64,000 bases of DNA from the NCBI RefSeq assembly GCF_900496995.4, contig NC_044030.1, positions 77,044,017 through 77,108,016 of the forward strand, given 5' to 3'. The DNA comes from Aquila chrysaetos chrysaetos. Lineage: Eukaryota > Chordata > Aves > Accipitriformes > Accipitridae. A program made the position numbers and the translations under genes. The notes below the pieces were generated by a model. The model saw nothing but the letters and a program-made list of their open reading frames with translations. It searched no databases and had not been told where the DNA came from. Below are positions 24,501-36,700 of the stretch, in pieces (position 1 is the first letter of the stretch; each line of letters opens with the position of its first letter).

Positions 24501-27158
24501 CTGCCCCATGCTCTTCCCGAGAAGCAGGAGCCAGCTGCATTGCAGCAGCCCTGTGGGCACCAAGGGCTGTTTGTGGGGCTGCATGGGTGTTAGAGGGGGT
24601 GTGGTTTCCAACTGAAGCTTCAAAGTGTTTTTTTGGTGCTCTTTCCACCAAGACCGCCCTCCTGGGATCTGCCATGGTCTTGAGAGCCAAGAGGAGCTGT
24701 AGAAGTGGCTGGTGGGCAATAGGGACTCCCACCCTTCCTGCCCCAAGGTATTTCCCAGTCCCTGCCATCCCTTGGCACCCATCCTGTCCTAGAGGTCCCC
24801 AGCTCAGAGGCTCCACTCAACCCTTTCCTTGCCTACATGTAGCTCCCAAGTGCCCTCCTTCCCCCATCCTCCATTTTGCTGGCTGGAGCCACTTGGCTTT
24901 GGTATGTCCTCATGCTGATGGTCCTCTTTCCGCTTGCCCAGACCCCACATCCCTCCTCTTGCCTTCCATCCTGCTGGGGATTGCAGACCTGCTCCTGGGC
25001 TGCAGATCTCCAAGGGGTGGTGGAAGAGCATCTGCTCTCCTCTGAGGATGTCCTGCAGCAGGGCCAACGTGAGCTGTGTCCCAGAGCTGCACCAGATCAA
25101 GAACCCCACAGCCTCCTCTGCCTGGTGTCAGCCTAAGAGCCAACAGAACAGTGAAAGAGAGCAGGCTTCAGGGCTTTTGGTCCATCCTATGTGCTTTTAG
25201 ATCTGTCCACAAGTGAGCTTGGGGTGCAGCCTCACCAGGCATCCTTCCTGCCAAGCCACATGGTAGATGACAAGGAAATTCCTGACGGACTGTTTTTTGC
25301 ACAGATCTCCAAGCTGTTCCCCAGCCATCCCACCCTGAAACCCCTGGAGAAGTTGCAGAGAGGAGGACACGCAGTGTCATGGCAGGGAGCCAGGGCTGCG
25401 GGCATCCCACCTGGCCACTGCCATCTCGGTGCCATCACAGCATGTCCAAGGACATTTGCAGGAAGCACCTGGCTGAGAAACTGCGCAGCCCAAAGATGAT
25501 GCTGAGGGACAAGTGAGTTGTAGGAACCCCGGGAGATGGGTGCTCACCTGGGGGGGTCAAGTGGTACCCAGCTGAAAGGTCTTGGCTCTGCTGCCCATCA
25601 CCTACAGTGACCTCAACATCAATGGCACTGAAGGCAAAGAGTGTTAGGGACAGATGGGCTCTAACAGAGCAGGAATTGGCACCTTTTGCATCCCTCTGAG
25701 CCAGATTCTCAGGACCATCTTTACTCCCTTAGGGCAACAACATGGCTTGCTCTTTTTTTTCTTTAACTCCATTTAAATCAGATTGACTGGGTTCCCTCAG
25801 CTAGAGGAGATCCAGCAGGGCCCTGAGCCCTGTGGGTTAGTGGTGGCCCCAGTCCCCGTGCTGCACCAGGACTGGGACTGCAGTGGGAGCTGTGAGGGAG
25901 GCTGCCTCATGCTGGGAGTTGCAAGGAAATTGAAACAGCTGCAATGCCTGCCCAGTATTTCCCAATGAGGTGAATGCAGCCAGGCCAGATCCTGCCCTAG
26001 GGACTGGCTGTGCCTGGAATTTGCTGAAATTCCCCCTTTGCCCTTTCCGGCTCCGTAGCTGGGAGGTAGAAAGCAGACCACCACAAGGCACCCCAGGGAG
26101 CGTGCTGGAGCCCATGAGCCAGCGGGGAGCAGCTGCCCCGGGTGCTTCCACAGGTGGCAGGTCTCTGGGAGGGTGGCAGCATGGCTGGTGCTCCCCCAGG
26201 AGAGCCCGGAGATGGAGGTCATGCTCACACGGCCCATTTACATTTTGATGGGTTTGATTTCCCATGAGGATCCCCCCCATGCACGGTTTCCACTTTAATT
26301 AACAACTACATTATCGAGGCTTCTGCAGCGGTGAGTGCTCAGGGATGCTTCGTGCTGCCTGTGGTGTCCTCGGGGCTGGAGCTCCAGCACTCCCAAATTG
26401 CTCTGGATGAGGCTTAAATGGGGCAGCGCACATGATGTTCTCCCCTCTTCCCAAATCGCACTGGATCCCCTGACCGTTCCCTGCCTGCATGTGTCTGAAG
26501 AGCCTGGACCCCAAAATATCTCCTCTTACCCATATGCGCCGTCTCTTCTGGTCCCCGAGGCTCAGCCCTGCGAGGGGGATGGGGCAGCGTCCCTGCATGC
26601 CACAGGGATGCACTTCAGAGATGACCACTCTCTTCTTAGAAATCCCACTGACCCCAGTGGAGAGGGGGAAACCCGTCACATTCCCCTTTCACAACGCAAG
26701 CGGAAAGCCCCTTTCCTCAGCCTCCAGTACCCCTCTTGGGGAGCAGAGGTGACCGGAGCAGTTGTGCTTTCACCCACTTGGCATCCAGACAGCTGCTGGG
26801 AGGAGGCAGAGCCTCTTTTTCCTCCCCCTGTGTCAGCAGGGACTGCGAGCAGCGCGAGAGCAAGGGGTCCCCTGCAGCCAGAGGCTGTGAAGGGGTTTAT
26901 CACCAGAAGGATGTATTCCCAACACCGAACACGCTGCTTTCAGTGCGTGGCCAGACAGGACCCAGCAGCGTGTGGGAGACCCTTGTGCCAGGAAAGTGGC
27001 GGGGACTCCCCCGCTTGCTGTGGGGACCAGGACCCCAGCAGTGCCTGGAGGGGGTTCCCACAGGACGGGATGCCCAGCTCCCCCTGCCAGTCCTCAGGCA
27101 TGCTTTGGTAGCTGTCAAACTCACCGAACGTGCAAGGAGGCAAGGGTTTGCTGTCAGG
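21531..27158. other. CCL21-CCL19 spacer, first part; no gene recognised
   Basis: AT-richer to about 22.8 kb and GC-rich after. One AATAAA lies at 22748-22753 on the plus strand, but nothing ties it to CCL21. Open frames such as 24876-25136 and 26335-27111 lack domain features. No interspersed repeat was recognised. Confidence 0.45.
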
Positions 27159-27490
27159 CAGCACCCCCAGCATCCCTCACTGGTGGGTCAGGGCTCTGCT
27201 TTTGGGGCTCCCTCTTTGCAGGGGGCTTCACTCTGTCAGTCCAGCACCCCCAGCATCCCTCACTGGTGGGTCAGGGCTCTGCTTTTGGGGCTCCCTCTTT
27301 GCAGGGGGCTTCACTCTGTCAGTCCAGCACCCCCAGCATCCCTCACTGGTGGGTCAGGGCTCTGCTTTTGGGGCTCCCTCTTTGCAGGGGGCTTCACTCT
27401 GTCAGTCCAGCACCCCCAGCATCCCTCACTGGTGGGTCAGGGCTCTGCTTTTGGGGCTCCCTCTTTGCAGGGGGCTTCTCTCTGTCAGTC
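27159..27490 (+). repeat. 83-bp minisatellite, four near-identical units
   Basis: Unit starts are at 27159, 27242, 27325 and 27408, exactly 83 bp apart, and the array ends at 27490 where a fifth unit begins (CAGCACC) and diverges. Each unit starts CAGCACCCCCAGCATCCC and ends GGGGGCTTCACTCTGTCAGTC. Only one substitution was seen (CTTCTCTCTG in unit 4). Because 83 is not a multiple of 3, open frames through the array rotate and do not mark a protein. Confidence 0.95.
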
Positions 27491-29290
27491 CAGCACCTGG
27501 GGAGGAGCCGGCTTTAGGTTAGGAGCGGCTATACCCAGGGGTCTGGCCACCAGCATCAGCAGCCAGGAGACATTATCCCCCCTGCTGCATCATCTTTTTG
27601 GCAGTGCTGCAGTGAGACCAAGTGGAGACCAGGTCCCAGAGACAGCCTGCATCCCCAAACCCACAGGGAGGCTGGGGCTGATGACTGACACTAATCCTCT
27701 GCCACCTAAATTCCCCTTACACCAGCCAAGATTTCTCTTCAATAGCTTGTGAGTGCTAGAAGAAAGCAGGTGCTGACTGATGTTAAGCTGGCACATCCTG
27801 CTTGGGCCACTCATCCTGCCCACTTGCCCCTGCCTAACCCCTTTTGGCACAGCCCTGGCTTATCGGGGCACAGGAGCGGCTGGACACAATGCTCTCATGA
27901 TGGAGGAGACCACCCCATGCACGAGGCTAGTGCCAGTGCCAGTGCAGGGATGGAGCACCTTGGCTGGTGGCACAGCTGGAGTGTCCTCTTTCTTCTTGCT
28001 GTGGAGCAGGGAAGGGGCAGAGCTTGCTGTGTCCTACTGCTGAGAGAAGCAGAGGGACCTACTGACATCCCCGGGTCCCAGTCCTCTGTCTTGTCCCCAG
28101 GTAGATATTTGTCCCTGTGGAAGGACTGTGGACTGCTCTCTGCTGAGGTGCAAGGACAGGCTGAAGCTGGAGCATGGGAGAGGGTGGAGGGGTGGAGATC
28201 CTGCTCCAGGATTTGTTCACCCCGGTGGGGAAATATTTTTCCTACTATCAGTGGGAATTTCCCTGGGTGCAACTGGTGCTCTTGCCTCTCATCCTGTCCC
28301 TGGGCCCCTCCAAGAAGAGCCTGGCTCTGGCATCTCTCCAAACCCCTACAAGGCAGCTGCTGGCAGCAGTGAGACCCCCTTCACCGTCCCTTCCCCGGGC
28401 TGCACAACCCCACTGCTCTCAGCATCCCACATGCCACATATCAGGGCTGAAGCAGGCTGGTTAAGGGACATCACTGCAGGTGGCACTGGCACGGTGGTAA
28501 GTCGCCATCCCAAGGAGAAACAGCCCCTGTCTCTGCGCTCCTGTGAAGGCTTGCAATGGGACTTCACTCCCTGCAGTGCCCACGCAGCCACTGAGCTCTT
28601 GACACTCTGTGCCGTGCACACAGCCTCCGTGGGGGATTTCTGCTCTTGTGCTGAGAAAACCTGTTTCCAGGAAGCTCTGTAGCTGCCTTTGGCCAAGATC
28701 CCATTTGCTGGGACACCTGGAAACCAGGTTGTCTTTTGGGATGTGAGATCACAGCCCTGGAGCACAGCACGCTGGCTGGGCTCCCCTCCATCCACCAGCT
28801 TCGGATGTGTCCCCCCCACAGGCAATGGGGGGGGCAGGGGGAGCCAGCCAGGCTTCTGCGACCAGAAGGGGTGGCTCAGGAGGAGTCAGGCATCACCCCA
28901 GTACCAGTGTATACCCCCAAAATGGGGTTGAGGCAAGTTCTCCCCCAAGTATCAGTGGGTTGAGCCTATGCAATATCTAATGGGAATGTCCCAGAAGTGT
29001 CTCAGAGGATGGACTGGGAAATGTATGGGGTGACACCCCCCCCCCCCCATGTGCTTGCCCAGGGCTTCAGGGTGCTTTCACAGGGTAAACGAACCCTGGA
29101 GCTTCTCTGGTCCTGACCAGCAGCCCCTGTGGCCCAGGTGCCGGCAGTGGAGAGGGCAGTAGGGTGTTTGGCTCTGGGACCGCAGAGCAGCTGGCTACAG
29201 GAAAAGCAGCGGCGATATTCGGGAACTATTCAAAGATTAAAACTCAGCCTGTGGCAAGACTTGTTGCAACTTCCCACCCCTTCTCCCAAA
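27491..29290. other. CCL19 upstream region, nothing recognised
   Basis: No repeat or exon is supported. A run of 13 C lies at 29036-29048, about 240 bp before the CCL19 TATA-like box. Confidence 0.45.
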
Positions 29291-29291
29291 A

Positions 29292-29303
29292 GAAAGTGAA
29301 AGC
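29292..29303 (+). promoter_or_regulatory. IRF/ISRE-like element of CCL19
   Basis: GAAAGTGAAAGC is a close match to the GAAANNGAAA IRF/ISRE core. It starts 26 bp before the TATA-like box, almost the same spacing as at CCL21. Confidence 0.6.
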
Positions 29304-29317
29304 CACAGGCTGGAAGG

Positions 29318-29324
29318 ATAAATA
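29318..29324 (+). promoter_or_regulatory. TATA-like box of CCL19
   Basis: ATAAATA followed by GG lies 116 bp upstream of the CCL19 ATG, predicting transcription start near 29348 and a 5' UTR of about 85 nt. Confidence 0.55.
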
Positions 29325-29433
29325 GGCAGCCGGGAGCACCAGCAGCAGAGCACAGGGAAGCTGTGCAGAGCTCAGCTCTCCTGCCCAGAGCACCGTCGCC
29401 TCCAGCCCATCCTCTGCCAGCATCAGCAGCAAA

Positions 29434-31785
29434 ATGCAGCAGCCGCATCTTCTCTGCCTCAGTCTCCTGTTGCTGGGACATATCCTAGATGGTAAGAGGG
29501 AACCTCTTGGGCTGCCTTTCTTGCAGAAGGGAGAGGATGCAGTTTCTTGCTCTTTTTTGCATTTCCAGCAGACTTTTAGAGGGACCCATGGCTGGGGCTC
29601 TGTCACAGCCCTCCTGTGTCCTCTGCTTGTGACCCATCCCAGAGGGACTCTTTCCTGCCCGAAGTCCAGGCAGGATCCTGCAGGGCACTGGGGCTGGAAA
29701 GCTGCACTTGGGAAAGGCCATGGAGCAATCCTGCCTCCCAGTGCCCTAGCCCAGCTTGTGCACACTGGGCTGGGATTGCCTTGGTCCCATTCTCCCCAGC
29801 ACACTGGGACAGCATCCCTGGCACCCTTTGGCGTGAGGCAGCCTGTGGGCAAGTGGCAGGGCTGGGAGTGGGAGGGAAGGCGTGTGTTAGGGCAGAACGC
29901 ATGTTTGAGGGGCTGCTGGTGTTGGACATGGGGTTTGCAGAGGTCACGGCTGTCTGGGTGGGTGACACCAGGCCCTCTGCTCTGCTGTGGGCAGCTGGGA
30001 AGTTCAGACACCTTGTGTTGCTCCACACCTTGCTGCCCAAGGTTACAGGCATCCCTGGGCACTCCCAGCCTTGATGGGCATTAACAGTGAATACAGCATT
30101 TTCTTGGAGGGTGACAGAGCTCCCCTATGCTGCAGTGAAGTGCAGACAGCTGTGTCCCTCAGCTGTCACAGGACCGATTGGTCCGGGGCAGGCTGGTGAT
30201 GGGATAGCTGCAAAACCTATGACTGCTTCAGCAAATACAGCTGAAGCCATTCCCAGCCCTTCGGGAATGGGCATCTTCAGTGTCGCAGCATCCTGAAGCG
30301 GGGTGAAGACCCCCATCCTGCCCCACTTGCCAGCCGGCGCTGGCCCTGGGCTAGTGGGAGGAACTCAGGCATGCAGAAGGGCTGCCCTCTGCCAATCTGC
30401 TGCTTCTCACCTCCTTTGCTTTCTGTCAGAAGGAGGTGAAGGGCTCCCGGCGCCGGGGCGTGGGAGCAATAAATCTGGTGCCCACATGTGCCTCTGGGGT
30501 GGTGTGTGGGCATCACTGGTGGGCACCATCCCACCCCACTCTGCTGGGGTGGCCCCGCAGCCCTTTCACCCTCTGGGGAGGCTGGGTGAAGGCACAGCCA
30601 ACACAGGGAGAGCATCCTCAGCCTGCATGGTGTGTTCCTCCTCCAGTGCACGGCGGGAACAACGTCCTCGACTGCTGCCTGCGGACAAGTGAGACACCCA
30701 TCCCGTGGAGGATAGTGCAGGATTACCGGCTCCAGCTGGTGCAGGATGGCTGCGACATCCCGGCTGCCGTGTAAGAGCCCCAGGGTGGTGATGTCTGAGG
30801 GACAAGAGCCCCAGGCTTGTGATGGCCAGGGGTTGGACCCTGCGGGAAGGCAGGGAGAGAGGCAGAGCAGGGTGGAGGAGGGATGTTGAGCTGGATTTGG
30901 GGGTGAGGGAATAGGGAGGGTTGTGGAAGAGACCCTGGAGATCAGAGGCTTAATCAGAGCAGGACTTGCCTGGAGGGGAAAACTTGGGACAAAAGTCAGG
31001 GAAGAAAGTCATCTCAAGGTAGAGATAGAGGAGAGCAGTGAGGGAGGCAGCAGGTGAGAGCATGAGCTGTGCTTGAACATCCCCGGGGTGTCTTGCTCAC
31101 CTCGTCTTGGTTTTTTTCCCCATGGGCCTGGCAGGTTCATCACTGCAAAGGGCAAGCGTCTCTGTGCCCCCCTCCAAGCCCCATGGGTGGTTCGCCTCCA
31201 AGAGAAGCTGGATGCCAGCTTTGCCAGGAAGGTAAGAGCCATGCCTGTTCTCTGCCAGGAATGGGGGCAGCCCGGGGGTTGGTTTATCCACCACCAGACA
31301 GGCTTTTCCCAGTGTGACTGGGCTGCTGGGAAGAGCTGGGACATGCTCTACTGAGGCATGAGTAATTTGTCTTGGTCTCCATCCCTCCTCCATCCAACTG
31401 GGACCAGTCTGGCTCCTCTGCAGTCCCTCTTCCACCCCAAATAAATGCAGCCCTGGGGCTGTTGCCCACCCAGTGCCACCCTGGGCTGAGCCCAACGGGT
31501 GCCGCAGCAAATGACACCGGGAGCAAACCCCTCCCCACTTCTGCCCTGCAAGTTTGGAGTTTGTAACTTGTGCATCTTCACGAGGAGGGCTTGCAATGAG
31601 TTTGGTGGGTGCTTTGCAAGCCCTGCAAGGTTCTTGCTTCACCACCATGGCTTGGCCAGGCCAGGTCATCCCTTGGTGACCAGCCTGACTGATGGGAAAG
31701 GACTCTGGGAAGGCTCCTGCCCCAAGGATCACACTCATCGCAGCTGGGTTTTTCACTTCCCCAGGCCAAACCCCGGGGCAAGTAG
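29434..31785 (+). CDS. CCL19: C-C motif chemokine 19 (CCL19), four coding exons
   Basis: Secreted CC chemokine, the second CCR7 ligand, constitutive in lymphoid stroma. Coding exons are 29434-29491, 30647-30770, 31135-31231 and 31765-31785. All introns are GT-AG and join in phase (1, 2, 0) to give 99 codons plus TAG; human CCL19 is 98. A leucine-rich signal peptide covers about residues 1-18. DCCL is at 28-31, the third cysteine at 55 (DGCDIPAAV) and the fourth at 71 (LCAP), followed by the usual tryptophan (W78) and C-terminal helix. The last exon adds only six codons (AKPRGK). The tail is short and basic, unlike the long CCL21 tail. It lies 8.7 kb downstream of CCL21 in the same orientation. 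Confidence 0.95.
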
Positions 31786-32655
31786 CTCCGAAGAAGCCCT
31801 TGGCCAGCCCCAGCACCTGGAGTGGGGCTGGTTCCCAGCTGTGAATCTGAAGCTAATGGAGCCGACCTGCTTCCACCTCCAGCCACAGAGCCGACCCTCC
31901 TCAGGACTTGTGTCAGTGTACGGGGCTGGGCAGAGGCCTGCCTGCTCTCCCTTCTTCCCTCTGTCTCCGGTGTGACCCAGCAACCTGCGTCAGGCTGAGC
32001 CAGGGGCTGCTGGACCAGAAACTCCACTGCCTTTGCAGCCTAGAAGCTGGTTGGTGGACTGTTCTGTGAAATGAGTTTGGGGCACCTCAGCCTTTCCTTC
32101 AGCGCAGCAGCTGTGACCTCCAGCACTAGTCTGATCCCTTTGGCTTCCATCATCAGCCCCAAGCCTGAGTCCTTCTGCATCCCAGAATGGGACAGTGTGG
32201 AGATGGAGGGGAAGGATGGAGATGTTCCTCACTGGCCATGCACTGTGCTGCTCCCTTGCTGCGCACAACCTAGAGGCTCTCCGGCAGAGCGTGGCTGATG
32301 CAGTCCCTCTCTCACGCCCTGACTTCCCTGCACTATTTCCCCTCCTGCCTTTCCTTGCACAGGTAGAAATAGAGCCAGTAATGTGGCGGCGGCAGAGCAG
32401 GCAGCGATGTTGCCCTCAGCCCCTGCTCTCCTCAGGGACATTGCCCTCCTTCTCAGTCCCCTAGCCTGCCACCATGTTCAAACTCTGCCCGGCGCTCCTG
32501 CCTGGGCAGGGATGCATCAGCAGTGTTCACACTACTTCCAGGTATTTGCTGCTAGATCTGTTCGATGCAACAATTACGTGTGTAAGTTGCTTCTTTTCTA
32601 TCTTTCTCACTGTGCTGTGATTTTGTTAAATAAAAAGAAAAGCCAGCGAGTAGTG
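31786..32655 (+). other. CCL19: CCL19 3' UTR
   Basis: Non-coding sequence from the stop codon to just past the AATAAA at 32629. The stretch before the signal is AT-rich and pyrimidine-rich, as is common near a transcript end. Confidence 0.55.
32629..32634 (+). terminator. CCL19: Polyadenylation signal, probably CCL19
   Basis: AATAAA in the context TTGTTAAATAAAAAG, 844 bp after the CCL19 stop codon. A GT-rich stretch follows at about 32650-32672 (GTAGTGTGACCTGTCTTGTC), fitting a downstream cleavage element. No other canonical signal lies between the stop codon and here. Confidence 0.6.
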
Positions 32656-32943
32656 TGACCTGTCTTGTCTTTGAGCCTGAAGGCCAGCATGGAGTGTGGG
32701 GTGTGCAGCCAGCACTGCCTGCGATGCCACAGTGGCAAGGGGGCTGCGCTGGGGTGCAAGGGTGGGGAAAGGGGCTTTCATAGGGGTGACGGACATGTTC
32801 TACAGCAGCTGGGCTGCAAGTCTGTCCTGGGAGTCTCTCAGTACCATGGCAAGGTGGGCACCCCACTCTGTATGCTCAGCCTGGCTGCCGGAGTGGGTCC
32901 CCGGGGAGTTGTATGGCAGAGATGGGGTGGGAGGGACCATGCC

Positions 32944-33752
32944 AGTATTCATAGAATCATAGAATCCTTTAGGTTGGAAAAGACCTTTAAGATCATTGGG
33001 TCCAACCACCAACCATGCCCACTAATCCATGTTCTGAGGTGCCTTGTCCACGTGCTTTTTGAACACCTCCAGTTGTGCACCACTTCCCTGGGCAGCCTGT
33101 TCCAATGCCTGACAACCCTTTCAGTAAAGAAATTTTTCCTAATATCCAGTCTAAACCTGCCCTGCCAAAACTTGAGGCCATTTCCTCTCATCCTATCACT
33201 AGTTACTTGGGAGAAGAGACTGACACCCACCTCAGTACAACCTCCTTTCAGGCAGTTGTAGAGAGCGATAAGGTCTCCCCTCAGCCTCCTCTTCTCCAGG
33301 CTAAACAGCCCCAGCTCCCTCAGCCGCTCCTCACAAGACCTGTGCTCCAGGCCCCTCACCAGCTTGGTTGCCCTTCTCTGGACACGCTCCAGCACCTCCA
33401 TGGCTTTGCGGTAGTGAGGGGCCCAAAACTGAACACAGTACTTGAGGTGCGGCCTCACCAGTGCCGAGTACAGGGGAACAACCACCTCCCTGCTCCTGCT
33501 GGCCACACTATTTCTGATACAGGCCAGGATGCCGTTGGCCTTCTTGGCCACCTGGGCACACTGCTGGCTCATATTCAGCCGGCTGTCGACCAGCACCCCC
33601 AGGTCTTTCTCTGCCCGGCAGCTTTCCAGCCACTCTTCCCCAAGCCTGTAGCGCTGTGTGGGGTGGTTGTGACCCAAGGGCAGGACCCGGCACTTGACCT
33701 TGTTGAACCTCATACAACTGGTCTCGGCCCATTGCACCATCCAGCCCAAACT
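32944..33752 (-). mobile_element. CR1 LINE, 5'-truncated, with open ORF2 3' end
   Basis: On the minus strand the copy opens with [15 protein letters not shown] and runs through [18 protein letters not shown], then [34 protein letters not shown] and [10 protein letters not shown], all diagnostic of the CR1 ORF2 C-terminal part. Its 3' end is the classic avian CR1 tail, seen on the plus strand as CATAGAATCATAGAATC at about 32949. The frame is unbroken for 266 codons, so this copy is younger than the others in the window. It is cut off abruptly near 33752, as usual for LINEs. It inserted 300 bp downstream of CCL19. Confidence 0.92.
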
Positions 33753-36700
33753 GCTTCAGTCCTTCTGGTGCGGCTGCTGGGCTGGAGCTCCCCAGCTCTC
33801 AGCTCCCATAGGGGCATGGGGCATGGATGAAGAGCTGCAGAAACAGGAGCTTTGTCCTTGCATTGAAGGGAAATTGAGGCACAGTGTGGCTGATCAGGTC
33901 TGCCAATTGCCCTGCCAGTTCGGTGCTTGCCTAGCAGCTGGGGTACAGGCAAGGAGAAAGAGTTTTTGGGGAAATGGAGGCAGGTGAAGACACCTGCTCC
34001 TGGGCACATCCATGGATAAAGCATAGAGGGCAGCCCACCAGCTGCTGCGCCTCATCACTGATGAGCTGAGAGTCCTTGGCCATTTTCCTCCTGAGCCTTG
34101 GGTGTCCTGAGTCTGTGCGCTGGGACTACAGTCTTGCTGCCCCAAAGTGGCCTTATGTCCCCTTGGGAACTGCCCTTTTGGCCAGGCCATGAGATGTTTG
34201 AACAAAGTTGCTCCGTTCAGCTGAAGCATGGGCTGAACATGCATGAGTGGGATTTGCATGGCCAACAGCCAGGCACCATGCTCTCCTCCCAAAGACCATG
34301 GTGTCATACCTGACTGTCCACATCGTTAAATTATTTACACTGTCCCTGGCCTGGTTTTGGTGCCAGCCAGCAAACCTGAGCCCAGGCTGGGAGTGAGATG
34401 GCCCAGGTTCCTGAAGGCAGCAGGGAAGTGGCCACCAGCCCCCCCCCAGGGGATGGCATCCATGGTGGTGCAGAGGCTGGGCTATCCAAACCAGGGGATG
34501 TCCAGGCACCCGACGGGTTTTGCTGAGACCTGTTGAATGCAAGCTTAGCCCTGGCCCTTTTCCTCCCCTGGTCTGCTGGGTCCCTTGGTTGGTGGCTGGG
34601 GCTTCTTTTCCAGATGTTCCCCCCTCTGGGGTCCTCCTCCCTGGTATCTCTGCACATGCAATGCCCTGGGCTTGGCTGTCTCTGGGTGTGACTTTCTGAG
34701 AGCACCAGCTCTGTCCCAGCTCATTAACTATAGTGACAGCCCCAGCAATACAATCCTGAGGAGGAGGAGGAAGAGGAGGAAGGCTGGTATGGGAAGAGAG
34801 GCCAAGACAAACAGCATGAGTGGGAAATGAGGATAACTTGTGCTTGCTTGGGCAGAAGCCTTCCTGCCGCTCGCTCAGTGACCCGTGAGGGGCTGTGGCT
34901 GTGGAGGGAGGGGAGGAAGCTCGATGTGGATCTGCACCAGGGCTGAGCTGCTGCGGTTGCTGCGGGTCCCTGCGCAGGTCAGGGGCTGCAGGAGGGGCTT
35001 AGCCTGGGGCGAATCATGTTCATCCTTGGCTGAAGGCTACCCTGACAAGGAGCATGGTGTCCTGGCCCAGTTCCTTGGGAAGCTGAGGGAGAAGGGGCTT
35101 GCGCTGAGCTCTTGGATGTTGGAAGCAGGTTTACCTATTTCCATCAGTTTGAGGCATGGCTTGGCCAACATGCCTGTAAGAGCGTGGCTGCAAAGCCCGT
35201 GGCTGCCATCTCTTCTGGGAGGAGTAAATGCACCCTCCTCAGAGCAATGCAGCCATTCATGACAGATCCCTGCCAGGTCCTTGCCTTCTGCAGCTCTCAA
35301 GGGGGAGGCAGCAGACTGTCCTCATCCACCAGTGAAGGACAGGAGGAGATGCTGTCCTGGGCCAGGCACATGGTCTTGGCTGTCTGTCTCTCCTCCAGCC
35401 CTGCAGCAGCTGTCCCTACTCCAGAGCCTGAATCTTGGAAATCTGTCAAAAAACAGCAGGGCTCAGTACTTCATAAACTACAGAGTAAGTTTTTCTGATA
35501 CAAAATGTCAGCGATCTCTTTAGAGGGAAGCAGCCACTTTCCTCAGAGAAAGCAGCTAGCCACTGCCATGTCAAAAACCTTGAGTCCCAGCCAAGAGTTA
35601 GTTTCAATAAAAAATGTTCCAAGTCCTCCTGTTTCTCTCTCCCCAGCCGTGTTTTTCCTGCTCTTTGCCTACCTTCACTGCATCCTCAGGGATTGGTGGA
35701 GCAGGATCAGGATCTGTTGCAGTACGATGTAGACATGCCTTCAGTAGGTCTGGGGCTACGTGCAAGGATCACTTTGGTCTGAGGTGTTCTGGAGCATCAG
35801 TTGAATCACCTGCAGTCCTTTATCCATGCCTGGGACCTGCATTTCACATGTTGTGGAATAATAAGACATTATAACTGAAAAGCTTTCCTAGGGAGCTGAC
35901 AGAACAGCTGCTTTCTTGGTGACTGTGCACAAGGCCAGGAAAGAAAGACAAGACTGCATCTATGCAAAGAAACTGAGCATGCTTTAGGTTGTTCTCTGGC
36001 AGCCAGGTCTCATAGCTGGGATCAAGAGAACATTCCTGTCTCTCCCAGGCATGGTGAAAGCTGTCTTGGATGCTTCCCAGGCTGCATTCAAGGGGCACAA
36101 GACACAGCAGGTACAATCTGCTGCTGCTCTCTCAGGGTCTGAGCTGGCGTGGGCATTCCTAGCCAGGAGGTAGGATTGAAAGTCTATAGCAAAAACACCC
36201 GTCTGCTTCTCTGCAACAAGAGCGGTCACCAAAGGGAAATGCTACGCTGGTCTCACTTGGTGCCATAATACCCCTTCCAGGGGCTTTACTGGAACTGGTC
36301 TTGTCCCTTGCCTCCAAAGAGATGGTGTACGGGTGGGGGTTCTGTCACCAGCACCCCCCATGTGTTGCACATGTTGCTCCTGGAGTGACTGGGGAGGAAC
36401 CAGTTGCACAGAGGCAGGCAAGGTGAGCAGCACCACGGGGGCTAAAAGCTGTTCCCCCTCCCGCGGCCCTCGCATGTCACTCCCTGGTGCAGAGGGGTCC
36501 ACGGGAGCTGTGAACATGCCCTGGGCATGTTTGCCAGTGCAAGGGGTGGTTGTGCTGGTGGTCTCCTCTGCTTGGTGCCAATGCAAGGGGCTGCTCTCCA
36601 TGGGCACAGCTCCCTTGGCACCAGTGCTGGACCTGGCTGGCAGGGGCTCAGGGACCTGCCCGGGTTTTTGTGAGGAAATGAGACATGTGGACGATTGGGA

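Noticed and set aside
24876-25136. Possible small secreted protein between CCL21 and CCL19 with a hydrophobic start
   Set aside because: The frame starts at TTG rather than ATG. The first in-frame ATG leaves a very short hydrophobic stretch. The cysteine spacing does not fit a chemokine and no exons with compatible splice sites were found.
25191-25503. Possible third chemokine-like remnant (GHCHLGAIT and, in another frame, SKDICRKHLAEKL)
   Set aside because: The similarity to the CCL27 'DCHL' region needs a frameshift and lacks the CC pair and the C-x-x-P motif. It is too weak to call.
26335-27752. Long overlapping frames of 258 and 338 codons
   Set aside because: They pass through the 83-bp minisatellite, whose unit is not a multiple of three, and show no domain or codon pattern of a gene.
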